A stretch of DNA of 64,000 bases, taken from contig JBMNFA010000001.1 in assembly GCA_050949055.1 (NCBI GenBank), forward strand, positions 310,001 through 374,000, given 5' to 3'. The notes under the pieces were generated by a model. It had not been told where the DNA came from. It did not search any database and was given only the letters and a program-made list of their open reading frames with translations. The position numbers and the translations under genes are program-made. The DNA is from JAEZJZ01 sp050949055 (GTDB lineage Bacteria; Bacillota; UBA994; UBA5500). Positions 15,470 to 24,638 of the stretch are shown here, piece by piece; positions within the stretch are counted from its first letter, which is position 1; every line of letters starts with the position of its first letter.

Positions 15470-16630
15470 TTACTGGCGCTGGTAGACGATGCTACCGTTG
15501 ATGATCGTGTAGTCGACGTGGGTGGTGTATTGGAAGGGATGATCGTCCCAGATGACGATGTCCGCTTCCTTGCCGGGCACCAGGGAACCGATGCGTTCGG
15601 CGACGCCGCAGATCTCCGCCGGGGTGAGGGTGATCGCCCGCAGGGCTTCGTCCTCATCCATGCCGTACTTCACCGCCAAACCAGCGCAGATGGGCAGATA
15701 GTGCACCGGGATGATCGGGTGGTCGGTCATCAGCGCCACCTTCACGCCGGCCTCGGCACAGATGCCAGGGGTGGCCAGGGTGCGGTCGCGCACCTCCACC
15801 TTGGAGCGGGCAGTGAGGGACGGCCCCACGATGATCGGCACCCGGTGCTTGGCCAGTTCGTGGGCCACCTTGTGCCCCTCGGTGGCGTGCTCGATGGTCA
15901 CCTTGATGTCGAACTCCTTGGCCACCCGGATCACCGTCATCATGTCGTCAGCCCGGTGGCAGTGGGCGCGCAGGGGCAGCTCGCCTTTCAGCACCTTGAC
16001 CATATTCTCCAGGCCCAGATCGCGCTCGGGCATCTTCTCTGGATCGCCCTTGGCCTGCTCGACCTTCCGTTGATAGTTCTGTGCTTTGACTAAAGTCTCC
16101 CGCAGCACCGCCGCCACGCCCATTCTGGTCTTGGGCAGCAGGTTGCGGCCGCCGTAGGCACCCTTGGGGTTCTCGCCGGTGGCAGCCTTGATGCCCGAAG
16201 GCGACAGCAAGATCATCTCGTCCACCGTCTCGCCGTATGTACGCATGGTCACTCCCTCGCCGCCGACCACATTGGCGCTGCCCGGGGCGGACCAGATGGT
16301 GGTGACGCCGTTGCGGTAGGCATCCCGCAGACCGATCTCGTCCGGGTTGATGCCGTCGATGGCGCGCACCGAGGCCGTGACTGGATTGGTGGTTTCGTTG
16401 ACGTCGATGCCTTCCCAGCCAAAACCTTCCTCCCAAATGGACACGTGGGCGTGGGCGTCCACGATGCCCGGTGTGACATGCTTGCCGCTGGCGTCGATCA
16501 CTTGCGCCCCGGCCGGGATGTCCACATCCTGGCCGACCGCTACGATCTTATTGCCGTCGATCAGGACGGTGCCACCCGCGATCACACCGTTTTCGATGGT
16601 GTAGATAATTCCGTTCTTGATGGCTAACAA
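15470..16630 (-). CDS. Imidazolonepropionase-like amidohydrolase
   Basis: 386 residues; ATG 16630 preceded by GGAGGGA. Amidohydrolase superfamily fold: N-terminal beta-sandwich, then a TIM barrel with DAHAHVSIWEEGFGWEG (metal HxH, about 60-76), LRAHCHRADD, TIEHATEGHKVAHE and LMTDHPIIPVH, which supply the remaining metal and catalytic residues, and PGKEADIVIWDDHP near the end. The subgroup is the imidazolonepropionase-like or D-aminoacylase-type hydrolases; substrate unknown. It forms an operon with its degenerate paralog 12 nt downstream. All expected ligands appear present, so this copy should be the active one. Confidence 0.85.
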   Translation of the reverse strand: MLAIKNGIIYTIENGVIAGGTVLIDGNKIVAVGQDVDIPAGAQVIDASGKHVTPGIVDAHAHVSIWEEGFGWEGIDVNETTNPVTASVRAIDGINPDEIGLRDAYRNGVTTIWSAPGSANVVGGEGVTMRTYGETVDEMILLSPSGIKAATGENPKGAYGGRNLLPKTRMGVAAVLRETLVKAQNYQRKVEQAKGDPEKMPERDLGLENMVKVLKGELPLRAHCHRADDMMTVIRVAKEFDIKVTIEHATEGHKVAHELAKHRVPIIVGPSLTARSKVEVRDRTLATPGICAEAGVKVALMTDHPIIPVHYLPICAGLAVKYGMDEDEALRAITLTPAEICGVAERIGSLVPGKEADIVIWDDHPFQYTTHVDYTIINGSIVYQRQ

Positions 16631-16724
16631 ATCTCAATCCCTCCTCGCACTAATGATGGCGAACCTCTGAAACCTTCGACCACTCTTCCATATACTCCTG
16701 CCCCCAAAGCAGAAATGTTAAACC

Positions 16725-17220
16725 GAGGATACAGCGGGACGTGTACCCCGTATCCTTCGCCTCCCAAAGGATACAGGGGGACGTGTACCGCGTATCCTTC
16801 GATTGCGGTAACATACGCGAAAAGTCAGCGCTTGGCGCGCACCGAAATAGCCAAACAACCGCCGCAGGCGGCGTCTTGCACGCATAAGCAGTGTTTAGGG
16901 TCCAAACCCATGCTGCCAGTCTGCCCTGCCCCTCCGCAAAGTCCTGCTTAGCAAGTCGCGATACCCGGTATTGGCTCAGAGTCACTCCAGTGCCCTCGGG
17001 CTCGCACCGACCATCCTTCGCTGACGGCAATACTGCCACCGCCACTGGCCTCTTGTGATCCCTTGCTGCGCATGGACGGCAGAAAGTACACGGCCACTGT
17101 GACGCTCTGCTGCCGTGGCCGTCGCGACATCTTTCGTAAACAGAAGGATACAAGGTACACGTCCCGGTGGAACCTTCGCGTATCGAAGGATACAAGGTAC
17201 ACGTCCCGCTGTATCATTCG
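16725..17220. repeat. Composite repeat region: paired inverted copies of a ~35-nt GGATAC element
   Basis: The gap between the amidohydrolase pair and the ABC-F gene has two direct copies of a unit (16725-16759, 16767-16801) at one end and two copies in the opposite orientation at the other (17143-17184, 17185-17220). Consensus: AAGGATAC, then AGNGGGACGTGTACC, then GTATCCTT, so each unit is itself roughly palindromic. About 340 nt lie between the pairs and contain no convincing gene; a 181-codon minus-strand frame across it reads the repeats as protein and was rejected. The GGGAC core links it to the other palindromes in this window. Confidence 0.75.
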
Positions 17221-17221
17221 A

Positions 17222-19030
17222 TTACCGTACTATTCGTGCGTACTCGGCCTCCAACTGCCGGTACTCCTCGGACTGCGGATCAAGCGCGGCCAGTCGACTG
17301 GCCAGTTCGGCCAGGCGGGAGCGGCGGATGGTTTCCTTCAGCGCAGCCGCTTCTGCGGCCGCGTCGGCATGCTGGCGCTGCAAGAAGTAGCTGTAGTTGC
17401 CCAGGTAGCGGGTGAGCCGCCCGTCTTCCAGATGGTAGACCAGGTTGACCACCTGATCCAGGAAATAGCGATCATGGGAGACCAACACCACCGCCCCGGG
17501 GTACTCCTGCAGCGCCTGCTCCAGGGTCTCGCGGGTGCGGATGTCCAGATGGTTGGTGGGCTCATCCAGCACCAACAGGTTGTGCGGCGTCACCAGCAGC
17601 TTAGCCAGGCTGACCCTGGCCCGCTGGCCCACCGACAGCTCGCCGACACGCCGCTCCGCCTCGGCTCCGCGAAAGCCCAGCCGGGCCAGGATCAGCCAGG
17701 CTTCGTTCCGGCTCAGGCCCTCTATCTGCAGCATCTCTTCCAGCAAAGTCAGGTCTGGCTGCAGGTCGTCCCGTTCCTGCGAGAAAAATCCCACAGAGAG
17801 CGACGGGCTACGCACCAGCCGGCCAGTGGTGGGCTGCAACTCACCCAGCAGCAGCCGCAGCAGAGTGGTCTTGCCGCTGCCGTTCTTGCCCACGATGGCA
17901 GCGCGATCGCCCAGGCGCAGCTGCCAGTTCACCTGCCGCAGCACGGGGCGCTCACCGTAGCTGAAGTCCACCTGCTCGGCCAGCAGCAAGCTCTGGCTGA
18001 CGTGCTCGGTGGCGTGAAACTGAATGACCAGTTCGTCCTTCTCCCAGGGCTTGCTCGCCCCTTGGTCCAGCTGCCGCTCCAAACGGCTGACGGTGGCCTT
18101 GGCCCGCTGGGCCATCTTCTTTGCCCGCGCCCGCAGGAAGTCATCCTGACCGGCCGCTTTGTGAGCACTGGTATACCACTGCATCTGTTTGCGGATTAGC
18201 TCCTGCAGCTTGCGCTTCTCCGCCTGGTCCCGCTCGTAAGCGGCATACTGCTCGGCCAGCCGCTGCCCCAGCTGCTGCCGGTAGGCACTGTAATTGCCCA
18301 CGTAACAGGTCAACTCGTGCCGCTCCAACTCCCAAATATGCGTAGCCACCTGGTCCAGGAAATAGCGGTCATGGGAGACCAGGATAATCCCTCCCTGAAA
18401 GCCGCGCACCCATTGTTCCAGCCACTGCAACCCGTCGATGTCCAAATAGCTAGTGGGTTCATCCAGCAGCAGCAACTGGGGTTGGCGCACCAGCGCCCTG
18501 GCCAGGGCGGCACGGGTCTTCTGCCCACCGCTGAGGGCCGCCGGGGGCAACTGCCACTGTTCCCGCGGCAATCCCACCTGCTGCAGTGCCAGCTCGCTCT
18601 GCATGTCCATCTGGTAGCCACCGGCCTGCTCAAACTGCTGCTGCAGTTGGCCGTAGCGCAGCAGCAACTGCGCCAGCTCCTGCTCAGAGGCCGCGGCCAA
18701 CGCCGACTCCAGTTCCCGCAACTGACTCTCCAGCTGCAGCAGCGCCTGCTGCCCGCCTCGCACGTAGGCCAACACCGTATCCCAACCGGCGGTGTCCAAC
18801 TCCTGAGGCAGGTAGGCGGCTATCACGCCGCCAGCAGGGAACATCTGCAGCGTCCCCTGGTCATACCCCTCCAGCCCGGCAATGATCCGCAGCAGAGTGC
18901 TCTTCCCAGCCCCGTTGTCTCCCACCAGGCCAACGACCTGGCCGAAGTTCAACTCAGCCTCCAGACCGCTAAAGACCTGTTTATCCCCATAGCTCTTGCC
19001 AAGCTCCTTAAAGCGCAAGCAGGTTGTCAT
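17222..19030 (-). CDS. ABC-F family ATP-binding protein
   Basis: 602 residues from ATG 19030 after GGAGGTGA; upstream in-frame starts run back through the leader terminator and were rejected. Two ABC domains with no membrane segment: Walker A GDNGAGKST (about 36-44) and GKNGSGKTT (about 350), signatures LSGGQ and LSVGQ, Walker B LLLLDEPTSYLDI and LLVLDEPTNHLDI, a charged linker (about 230-310) and a C-terminal coiled coil. ABC-F proteins act on ribosomes, some giving antibiotic protection, others tuning translation (Uup/EttA type). The structured leader with a terminator favours a drug- or stress-regulated member, but the subgroup cannot be fixed by eye. Confidence 0.9.
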   Translation of the reverse strand: MTTCLRFKELGKSYGDKQVFSGLEAELNFGQVVGLVGDNGAGKSTLLRIIAGLEGYDQGTLQMFPAGGVIAAYLPQELDTAGWDTVLAYVRGGQQALLQLESQLRELESALAAASEQELAQLLLRYGQLQQQFEQAGGYQMDMQSELALQQVGLPREQWQLPPAALSGGQKTRAALARALVRQPQLLLLDEPTSYLDIDGLQWLEQWVRGFQGGIILVSHDRYFLDQVATHIWELERHELTCYVGNYSAYRQQLGQRLAEQYAAYERDQAEKRKLQELIRKQMQWYTSAHKAAGQDDFLRARAKKMAQRAKATVSRLERQLDQGASKPWEKDELVIQFHATEHVSQSLLLAEQVDFSYGERPVLRQVNWQLRLGDRAAIVGKNGSGKTTLLRLLLGELQPTTGRLVRSPSLSVGFFSQERDDLQPDLTLLEEMLQIEGLSRNEAWLILARLGFRGAEAERRVGELSVGQRARVSLAKLLVTPHNLLVLDEPTNHLDIRTRETLEQALQEYPGAVVLVSHDRYFLDQVVNLVYHLEDGRLTRYLGNYSYFLQRQHADAAAEAAALKETIRRSRLAELASRLAALDPQSEEYRQLEAEYARIVR

Positions 19031-19105
19031 CAGCTCACCTCCAAATTGGCTCCAAAGACTAGCGTCCGTCAGTTTACGCCTGGTGATGCCAGGAGGGCAG
19101 CGAAC

Positions 19106-19143
19106 AAAAAAGAGCCCCCCTAGCTCTATGCCTGGGAGGCTCT
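19106..19143 (-). terminator. Leader terminator/attenuator upstream of the ABC-F gene
   Basis: On the minus strand AGAGCC-TCCC pairs with GGGG-GGCTCT and is followed by TTTTTT, about 75 nt before the ABC-F start codon. No gene ends just upstream of it (aroB ends at 19471), so it more likely acts as an attenuator in the ABC-F leader than as the end of another transcript. Confidence 0.65.
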
Positions 19144-19238
19144 GCTGCTGGCGTTGATACAGGCGTACACAAAAGGCAAGCCTGCTGACCACGGACAGCA
19201 AACGCCGTCCGCTTCACCGGCAGATCAGGGTATGGCAA

Positions 19239-19298
19239 GAGAGCGCCATGCCTCAGTGGCATCACGAGCTAAACTGATCCAGTTTAGTGCGCGCTCTC
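19239..19298 (-). other. Three-way-junction-like structure in the ABC-F leader
   Basis: GAGAGCGC (19239-19246) pairs with GCGCTCTC (19291-19298) and encloses two further hairpins, ATGCC/GGCAT and CTAAACT/AGTTTAG. A CACATCGC/GCGATGTG hairpin lies next to it at about 19329-19347. Such nested pairing suggests a folded leader RNA. The same DNA encodes a short minus-strand frame ending near 19225 that could be a leader peptide. Confidence 0.5.
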
Positions 19299-19431
19299 CT
19301 TCATCGGAATGGTTCACCATCACCCTGCACATCGCTGGCGATGTGGCCCTGGGTGCCTTTCTGCTGATTACATCTAGTTTAGCCGAAAAAGAGGGAGAAA
19401 TAAAGGACAAAGTTTTGTCTGTAAAAGAAAA

Positions 19432-19462
19432 CGAAACAAAAAGAACCGTCCTTCTGTTTCGC
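19432..19462. repeat. Partial GGGAC-type palindrome near the aroB stop
   Basis: CGAAACA / TGTTTCG arms flank AACCGTCC. This matches the inner half of the palindrome at 39301-39350, so it is probably a truncated copy. It lies just downstream of aroB. A perfect GACAAAGTTTTGTC-like palindrome is adjacent at 19406-19419. Confidence 0.5.
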
Positions 19463-19470
19463 TAGGGACG

Positions 19471-20547
19471 TCAGAGGAGAGAAAGCAGTTGCTGTTGCCA
19501 GTCGGCGGGCAGGTCGGGGGTGATCAGGGGGCGCCCCACGTCCCCCAGCAGCACCCAGCGGGTGATACCGCCCACAGCCTTCTTGTCCCGGGGGATTAGG
19601 TCAAGCACCTGCTCAACCTCCAGCCCTGGAGCCCTGACGGGCAGCCCAAAGCCCTGCAACATAGCCCTGGCTTGCTCCAGCACCTCTCCAGGCAGACCAA
19701 TCGCCTGCGACAGCTGCAGGGCAAAGCAGAGTCCCACGCTGACCGCCTGGCCGTGGCTAAAGCGCTTGCCCGCCAGTTCCTCGATGGCGTGCCCCAGGGT
19801 GTGGCCCAGGTTCAGCACCCGCCGCTCGCCCCGGTCCTCAGGGTCGCGGCTGACCACCGCTGCCTTATAAGCTACGCAGCGCTTGATCACCTGGGCCAGC
19901 ACCGCCGAATCCCGCTGCAGCAACCCCCGCTGCTCCCCCAGCAGATAAGCCCAAAACTCCGGCCCCCCGAGCAGCGCCGTCTTCACAACCTCGGCCAAGC
20001 CCGTAGCATATTCCCTATCCGGCAGCGTCCGCAACAACTCCCCATCGGTGAGCACCAATTGGGGATGCTTGAACACACCCACAAAATTCTTCAGCCCCAG
20101 GTGGTTGACCGCCGCTTTGCCCCCCAGAGAGCTGTCCACCTGGGCCAACAGCGTAGTGGGTACTTGCACCAAGCGCAGCCCCCGCTGCCAAGTGGCCGCC
20201 ACCACCCCGGCAATGTCCCCCACCACACCGCCACCCAAGGCGACGACAACTGTGGACCGGTCGGCCCCGATCTCCTGCAGCGCCTGATAAATCCGGCTCA
20301 CGGTGGTCAGGTTCTTGTGCTGTTCTCCCGCCGGGAAGGCCACAATCTCTGCCCGAAACCCTTGTGATTGCAGCAGCCGCTGCAAATCCCGGCCGTAGAT
20401 GCTGTTCACCGTCTCATCGGTGAGGATAACCACCTGGGGACCGAGGCCTAAGTCCCTCAGCCTATGCGGCAGCTGCGACAAACCTCCGGGCTTGGCAAGG
20501 ATGCCATAATCCACCACGGTAGAAAATTGCAGGCGTATCTGGCCCAC
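19471..20547 (-). CDS. aroB: 3-dehydroquinate synthase
   Basis: 358 residues, normal for AroB. NAD-binding motifs GGGVVGDIAG (about 104-113) and TLLAQVDSSLGGKAAVNH with the catalytic lysine region, AEVVKTALLGG, and the zinc ligands in RVLNLGHTLGHAIE and FSHGQAVSVG. It converts DAHP to 3-dehydroquinate, the second step of the shikimate pathway. It begins 3 nt after aroK on the same strand, and aroE lies further upstream in the same cluster. No odd features. Confidence 0.97.
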   Translation of the reverse strand: MGQIRLQFSTVVDYGILAKPGGLSQLPHRLRDLGLGPQVVILTDETVNSIYGRDLQRLLQSQGFRAEIVAFPAGEQHKNLTTVSRIYQALQEIGADRSTVVVALGGGVVGDIAGVVAATWQRGLRLVQVPTTLLAQVDSSLGGKAAVNHLGLKNFVGVFKHPQLVLTDGELLRTLPDREYATGLAEVVKTALLGGPEFWAYLLGEQRGLLQRDSAVLAQVIKRCVAYKAAVVSRDPEDRGERRVLNLGHTLGHAIEELAGKRFSHGQAVSVGLCFALQLSQAIGLPGEVLEQARAMLQGFGLPVRAPGLEVEQVLDLIPRDKKAVGGITRWVLLGDVGRPLITPDLPADWQQQLLSLL

Positions 20548-20550
20548 CGT

Positions 20551-21084
20551 CTATCGTCTCCTTTCCATCGGACGCAGGTGACGCATCACCTCGGCCACCA
20601 CCTGACCCGGGGCCAGGCCGTCCACCGCCAAAGCCAAATCCGCCGCCCGCCGATAGCTGGCCGAACGCTCCACCATCAGCCGTCGCACCACCTCCGGCCA
20701 GTGTTCAGTCTGCAGCAGCGGCCTCCCCTGGCGACGGCTGTAGCGCAGCCGCTCCACCAGGCTATCGGGGGACATGGTCAGCCAGACGACGATCCCCAAC
20801 TGCTTCAGCAGATCCAGATTCCGCTCCCGCACCACAATGCCTCCGCCGGTGGCGATCACGGTGGAGCGCGGCCAATCCAGCAAGTCCCGCAACAACTCGG
20901 TCTCCTGTTCACGGAAGGCAGCCTCGCCCTGCAAGGCGAAGATTTGGCTTACCGTCTGCCCCGTCCGCCGCTCGATCTCCCGGTCCGTATCCAAGAAGGC
21001 TCGGTTCAGCCTGCGGGCCAGGATGCGACCGATGGTGGTCTTCCCCGAGCCCATCATCCCGATCAACACCACATGCCGCGCCAA
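20551..21084 (-). CDS. aroK: Shikimate kinase
   Basis: 177 residues. P-loop GMMGSGKTTIGRILA (residues 9-23), shikimate-binding FLDTDREIERRTGQTVSQIF (about 30-49), RTI-like FREQETELL, GGG loop VIATGGGIVV (about 76-85) and LID residues RQGRPLL. Phosphorylates shikimate with ATP. Located between a prepilin gene (20-nt gap) and aroB (3-nt gap), so it is cotranscribed with pilus and aromatic genes. The start ATG has an AGGGGAGGGG site. Confidence 0.96.
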   Translation of the reverse strand: MARHVVLIGMMGSGKTTIGRILARRLNRAFLDTDREIERRTGQTVSQIFALQGEAAFREQETELLRDLLDWPRSTVIATGGGIVVRERNLDLLKQLGIVVWLTMSPDSLVERLRYSRRQGRPLLQTEHWPEVVRRLMVERSASYRRAADLALAVDGLAPGQVVAEVMRHLRPMERRR

Positions 21085-21103
21085 GCCAAACCCCTCCCCT
21101 GCA

Positions 21104-21559
21104 TTATTCTATCCTGATTCGACCGCCAGCGCTGACCACGACATTTCTCTGGGTACCCCGCGTATTGCGGAAATGAACGGTGTTGTTACTTAGAGCCTTC
21201 GGCAATCCCATCGTGCCGAAGACAAAGTCTTTACCCTGATCGTTGTGCTCAGTGCTGATGGAAATGCCCGCAGGCCAAGGCACGGATTTTACTGTCTTCA
21301 AGATGGGATACGCTTCCCGGCGGAGGAAATAGCCATTAGACCGAACCTGCACTACGTGGGGAGTGGACTGTGAAATGGCCAACTGTCGCGCCTGGCGCAG
21401 GTCATTGGCGAAGCTATGCACAAAACTGTCCAGGCGTTTGTCCTCCAGGCGCCCGGACAATGCAGGTCCCAGACTGACCCCGGCCAACATCACCACCAGT
21501 CCCAAGGTAAGCAACAACTCCAACAGGGTAAAGCCGCCACGCCGCCTATGCTTGTCCAT
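21104..21559 (-). CDS. GspH/FimT-like minor prepilin
   Basis: 151 residues. Class III prepilin leader: short basic start MDKHRRRGG, then FTLLELLLTLGLVVMLAGVSLG with Glu5 of the mature protein. The rest matches the GspH/FimT layout (LDSFVHSFANDLRQARQLAISQSTPHVVQV). It would be cleaved after the glycine by PilD and incorporated into the type IV pilus or a competence pseudopilus. The frame is intact, unlike several other pilus genes here. It overlaps the aroE end by 14 nt, so it is cotranscribed with aroE, aroK and aroB. Confidence 0.85.
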   Translation of the reverse strand: MDKHRRRGGFTLLELLLTLGLVVMLAGVSLGPALSGRLEDKRLDSFVHSFANDLRQARQLAISQSTPHVVQVRSNGYFLRREAYPILKTVKSVPWPAGISISTEHNDQGKDFVFGTMGLPKALSNNTVHFRNTRGTQRNVVVSAGGRIRIE

Positions 21560-22448
21560 CGCCTTTCACCAACTCCCTGTACAAAGCTCTCTGCATCGCT
21601 TCCACCGGCGCCTCAACGCCGCTCCAGATCTCAACGGCGTGCACCGCCTGCCAGAGCAACATGCCACTTCCGTCCAGCGTCTGCCAACCGCCGGCCTTGG
21701 CCCTATCCAGGAATCCGGCCAACATCCGACCATACGCCAAATCTACCGCCCAACCACGGCCCCGATTCCAGATCCGATCGCCAGCCAAACCGAAAGTTGC
21801 CCAGGGGTCCTGGCTGGAGGTACAGTTGACCAGCAGGCCGATGTCTGGGATCAACGGCACCAATTCCTGCGGATCAACCACTGACACAGCGGGCTGGCCT
21901 CCATCGGAGCAGGCTGGACCAGCAGCCACGCCCAACGCCCTCCCGGCAATAGCCTCCTGCAGCTCCCGCTGCAGCCTTAGGGCTCGATCCAGAGTCCGAT
22001 TGATCAGGTACAGCTTGTCCCCCGCCAGGGCGAGCAAACCATGGCAAACCGCCCGGGCAGCTCCCCCGGCACCCAACACCAGCGCCTTCCGCCCTGCGAC
22101 TGCCACCCCAGCCTGCACCAAACTGCGGCAGAAGCCACTTAGGTCGGTGTTATGCCCTACCAAACGACCCTGAGACTTAACCACCGTATTGACCGCACCC
22201 AAGGCCTGCGCCGAGGGAGCTAGGTCATCCAGTAATGGGATAATGGCGCTCTTGTGGGGCACGGTGACATTCCAACCGACCACATCCGCCTGCCTCCGCA
22301 GCGCTTCCACCCGCCCCGCCAATCGCTCAGGAGCCGTCGGCCAGAGCAAATAGGCAGCCTCCATGCCTAAAGCGCTGTAAGCTGCCTGGTGAATAGCTGG
22401 GGAGAGGCTGTAATTCAGGGGGTAACCGACCAAACCGTAAATGAGCAT
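21546..22448 (-). CDS. aroE: Shikimate dehydrogenase
   Basis: 300 residues. Shikimate-binding N-terminal domain (GLVGYPLNYSLSPAIHQAA; VTVPHKSAIIPLLDDL with the catalytic Lys; GAVNTVV) and NADP-binding domain with the GAGGAARAVCHGL motif (about 127-139) and NRTLDRA (binding of the NADP phosphate). C-terminal YGRMLAGFLDRAKAGGWQTLDGSGMLLWQ. Reduces 3-dehydroshikimate to shikimate. A SGEE-type ribosome binding site (GGAGAG) precedes ATG 22448. It lies downstream of the broken PilX-like gene. Confidence 0.96.
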   Translation of the reverse strand: MLIYGLVGYPLNYSLSPAIHQAAYSALGMEAAYLLWPTAPERLAGRVEALRRQADVVGWNVTVPHKSAIIPLLDDLAPSAQALGAVNTVVKSQGRLVGHNTDLSGFCRSLVQAGVAVAGRKALVLGAGGAARAVCHGLLALAGDKLYLINRTLDRALRLQRELQEAIAGRALGVAAGPACSDGGQPAVSVVDPQELVPLIPDIGLLVNCTSSQDPWATFGLAGDRIWNRGRGWAVDLAYGRMLAGFLDRAKAGGWQTLDGSGMLLWQAVHAVEIWSGVEAPVEAMQRALYRELVKGDGQA

Positions 22449-22604
22449 GCATCTCTCCTGATTCCTGGTTCCCTTTCCATAGGGCCATTGTTCTTTCCCC
22501 AGAAGCAGTCACACCTTTGATTCTGCAGTCAGATAAACCGTGATACAAGATATGCGCCTCTGTATCTGAGGATCACAACCTAGGTCAGATTTAGCAATTT
22601 GCCA

Positions 22605-24069
22605 CTATCGCCGAGACGCCCAGGCCGCAATATTATCAGGGTCGATATTGATGCGTATGTTGAGTTGACCGCCATCCAAGGAGAACAGAGTGCTATATAG
22701 GTCAGCCACAGACTGATCCCAATCGATAAAATAGTTATTACCACCACCCATGGTGATGTCCTTGCAGACCACCGATCCTCGAACCATACTGCTTCCAGAT
22801 ATAGTTACACTAGCCTGAGGGGCATAGAGTAACATGGTTGGCTTCGCATTTCCAGTGACGGCCACATTGTTACCGTTAGAGATCAATACTCCCCAGAAAT
22901 TGTCATTACTAGTATGAACTTCCGCTTCCGCGTGACTTACATACACGAATGATCTCACCCTGTTGTTGCCACTGATGTTGATTCTACTATCTCCATAGTA
23001 AAACAGGTAGAGGCGGTCCGGATGGCCCCCTGCGTTAAGTTGGATGGATCCCTGGGCGAGTGAATCGATTGAATGATCAATATAGAGTTCCAGTCGCCCG
23101 TCTCCTTGCAGCACAACGCTTGAGTCGCCCCTAAGCTCCAAGTTACCTACCCGGATCCTGCGTATTGTCTGCGAATCGCCCACATCTATGGTCAACTGCG
23201 CACCAACCGTGATGCTATCGTACCTGCCATCCTCCGAAATAGAGCTTCCCGAAAAGTGACCTCTCCCAGGCAAATCGTTGGGGGGCTCTGGAAGCTGATA
23301 GAGCGGATAGTTGCGTTCCTTATCCAAGTTACCGATCGTTCCCGAAATCTGTTCGTGCGCGCCTTGTTGGGCGTTGATAACAACATCCGTGATAGCGCCG
23401 GGACCCAGAAGAAGGTCGCCCTCAATATTAGTAGACCAGCCCATCATAATGGCATCTTTGGCCGTGCTGTTTGTGACCACTGGGCCTCTCAGCTTGGCGC
23501 TCCCTGTCATCTCAATCTTCCCAGAAGAAAACAGAGCCAAATCGAGCGGCGAGGGTCGTTCGTCTTCCCCAGCAGGAGGTTGTCCAGACGGCTCACCACT
23601 GCCCGGCGGGCCAACGTCACCTTCGCCCGTCACGATCTCTCGCACGACCAAAGGTAAGTCTAGGGTGTTGGTCTTCGCAATGCCCAACATACTGGCCACG
23701 ATACCATCTGAGTTAATCCTCGCCAAGTAAACATGCGCATCTTCGCTATTGGATTGCGGGTCTAAAGAAACGGTTGCTTGGTAGTTCCCCTGGACCAAAA
23801 GAGTCTCTTTGCACAGTAAGGAAAGGCTCTGGGACAGGATCACCAGGCCACCAACCTTCCTCATAGTGCATGCGTAGCAGCTCCTTCACCACCTCCGCCT
23901 TCGCATGCTCAATCCCCGCCTCGGCCAAATAGAAGGCCTGGGCGTCCAGTTGGTCGTTGATGGACGCCTGATGCTCCAGGTTAGCCGCCTGCAGCAGCGG
24001 CACTCCCACCAACAACGAAAAACCGATCACCATCAGTGCGCCGATCAGAATGCTGCCTTGACGATTCAT
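22605..24069 (-). pseudogene. PilX-like pilus assembly protein, frameshifted
   Basis: Two overlapping frames form one protein of about 487 residues. The first (ATG 24069) gives MNRQGSILIGALMVIGFSLL, a hydrophobic N-terminus and LAEAGIEHAKAEVV, the PilX N-terminal pattern, then goes out of frame. The second frame continues from about 23800 (LVQGNYQATVSLDPQSN) to 22605, with a beta-helix-like, polar C-terminal domain. The switch lies in a run of four T on the coding strand (23797-23800) and corresponds to one extra base. Neither half alone resembles a complete protein. Either the gene is inactive or the run is a sequencing or slippage error. Confidence 0.75.
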
Positions 24070-24074
24070 CTACC

Positions 24075-24638
24075 TCACCTCTCAAAAGGCGTTTCGCGCG
24101 GGTTGCTCACCGCATCACCAGCCGCCCCTTGGCCGCGGGTGATGCTCACTTGCAGTCGCAGCTGATTGCTACCCCCTGATCCCGGCGAGATGCTGAGGGA
24201 GGTGGGCACAAAGCTAGGGGACTGCTCCAACTGCCGCAGCAGCTCCCGGGTCCATTGATAGCTGGGCGACGAAATGCTGACGGTGGCCTGCTTAGACTGG
24301 ATATCCAGACTGAGCACCCGACCGCCCTCACTGACCAATTCAGCAAAATAGACGATCACATCCCAGTCGTGGCTGATCGGGTCAAACTGCGCCTGCAGTT
24401 CCGCCTGTCGCTGCTGCAATTGGCGCAACTGCTCCTTGGTTTGGGCATCGCGCCGTTGGTATCCCTGCAGTTCGGTCAACTGTTGCTGGGCAGCCACCAC
24501 TTGCTCCTCTAGGACAAGCATGGAATCGTAGAGCGGAGTGAACAACAAGAAATACCAAGCCAGGCCGAGGCTGATCGCTAGCAGCACCAACAATAACACC
24601 AATTCCCGGGGGCTAGGCTGTAATCTGCTCATGCTCAT
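24075..24638 (-). CDS. pilO: Type IV pilus inner-membrane protein PilO
   Basis: 187 residues. Short cytoplasmic start, one membrane helix at about 13-33 (LVLLLVLLAISLGLAWYFLL), a coiled-coil rich in Gln and Glu (about 40-85) and a small ferredoxin-like periplasmic domain ending near residue 170. With PilM and PilN it forms the alignment platform linking the pilus motor to the envelope. It overlaps the pilN stop by 4 nt. The frame appears intact. Confidence 0.8.
   Translation of the reverse strand: MSMSRLQPSPRELVLLLVLLAISLGLAWYFLLFTPLYDSMLVLEEQVVAAQQQLTELQGYQRRDAQTKEQLRQLQQRQAELQAQFDPISHDWDVIVYFAELVSEGGRVLSLDIQSKQATVSISSPSYQWTRELLRQLEQSPSFVPTSLSISPGSGGSNQLRLQVSITRGQGAAGDAVSNPRETPFER

Noticed and set aside
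16650..17195. 181-codon minus-strand frame
   Set aside because: It merely translates the GGATAC repeats (recurrent KDTRYTS-like strings), and its start lies in a repeat unit.
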